Shown here in pieces: positions 7,688-7,740 of a stretch of DNA of 7,740 nucleotides. The DNA comes from JBDTNL01 sp039933785 (lineage in GTDB: Bacteria > Acidobacteriota > Thermoanaerobaculia > Multivoradales > JAGPDF01): the NCBI GenBank assembly GCA_039933785.1, contig JBDTNL010000118.1:1-7740 (forward strand), read 5' to 3'. A model generated the notes under the pieces. That model made no database searches, was not told the origin of the DNA, and saw nothing but the letters and a program-made list of their open reading frames with translations. Position numbers and translations under genes: made by a program. How positions within the stretch are numbered: the first letter of the stretch is position 1; each line of letters starts with the position of its first letter.

Positions 7688-7740
7688 TCAGGCGCTCTTC
7701 AACACCCAGTCGGCAATGACCATCTTCTGGATCTCGCTGG
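7688..7740 (-). CDS. Acyl-CoA dehydrogenase, C-terminal end only, cut by window edge
   Basis: The last 16 codons and stop (7688-7690) can be read from the right edge: SEIQKMVIADWVLKSA. This is the end of an acyl-CoA dehydrogenase; SEIQ...IA follows the catalytic EGT in the short- and medium-chain types, just as SEMQRLVIARRLL does in the next gene. The fragment is too short to define substrate. The match in motif, frame and strand, and the 26-base gap to the following dehydrogenase, indicate two dehydrogenase genes in tandem. Confidence 0.75.
   Translation of the reverse strand, partial: SEIQKMVIADWVLKSA

Overview
The window reads as one uninterrupted run of minus-strand genes from a GC-rich bacterium. 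GC content, high GC at third codon positions and short intergenic gaps are seen directly. The genes look like those of a free-living heterotroph with branched-chain or short-chain acyl-CoA metabolism. Acidobacteriota (Thermoanaerobaculia-like) or a deltaproteobacterial/myxobacterial relative fits best, but this placement is an impression from protein style and is weakly supported. No mobile element, CRISPR array, tRNA or rRNA was seen, and no gene-free stretch exceeds about 125 bases.

In transcription order (right to left on the given strand): the last residues of one acyl-CoA dehydrogenase (7688-7740); a complete acyl-CoA dehydrogenase (6522-7661); the large subunit of a B12-dependent acyl-CoA mutase (4748-6472); a DinB-fold protein (4238-4741); the small cobalamin-binding subunit of the mutase (3751-4158); a stand-alone response regulator with a conserved-looking C-terminal tail (2921-3721); valyl-tRNA synthetase (141-2798); and the first 40 residues of a biotin-protein ligase that runs off the left edge (1-121).

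The main result concerns the mutase. A quick annotation would call it methylmalonyl-CoA mutase. However, the two residues that read the methylmalonyl carboxylate are replaced: Tyr89 is Phe103 and Arg207 is Gln222 (P. shermanii numbering first). These are the replacements described for isobutyryl-CoA mutase (IcmA), and the sizes of the two subunits (574 and 135 aa) also match the split IcmA/IcmB type. With two acyl-CoA dehydrogenases directly upstream, the cluster can be read as a route between isobutyryl-CoA (from valine or isobutyrate) and butyryl-CoA/crotonyl-CoA. That pathway is inferred.

Other points are the DinB gene placed between the two mutase subunit genes and tightly linked to icmA, and a GC hairpin followed by a TATAAT box 9 bases before the icmB start codon. 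There are also three inverted repeats between the response regulator and valS.
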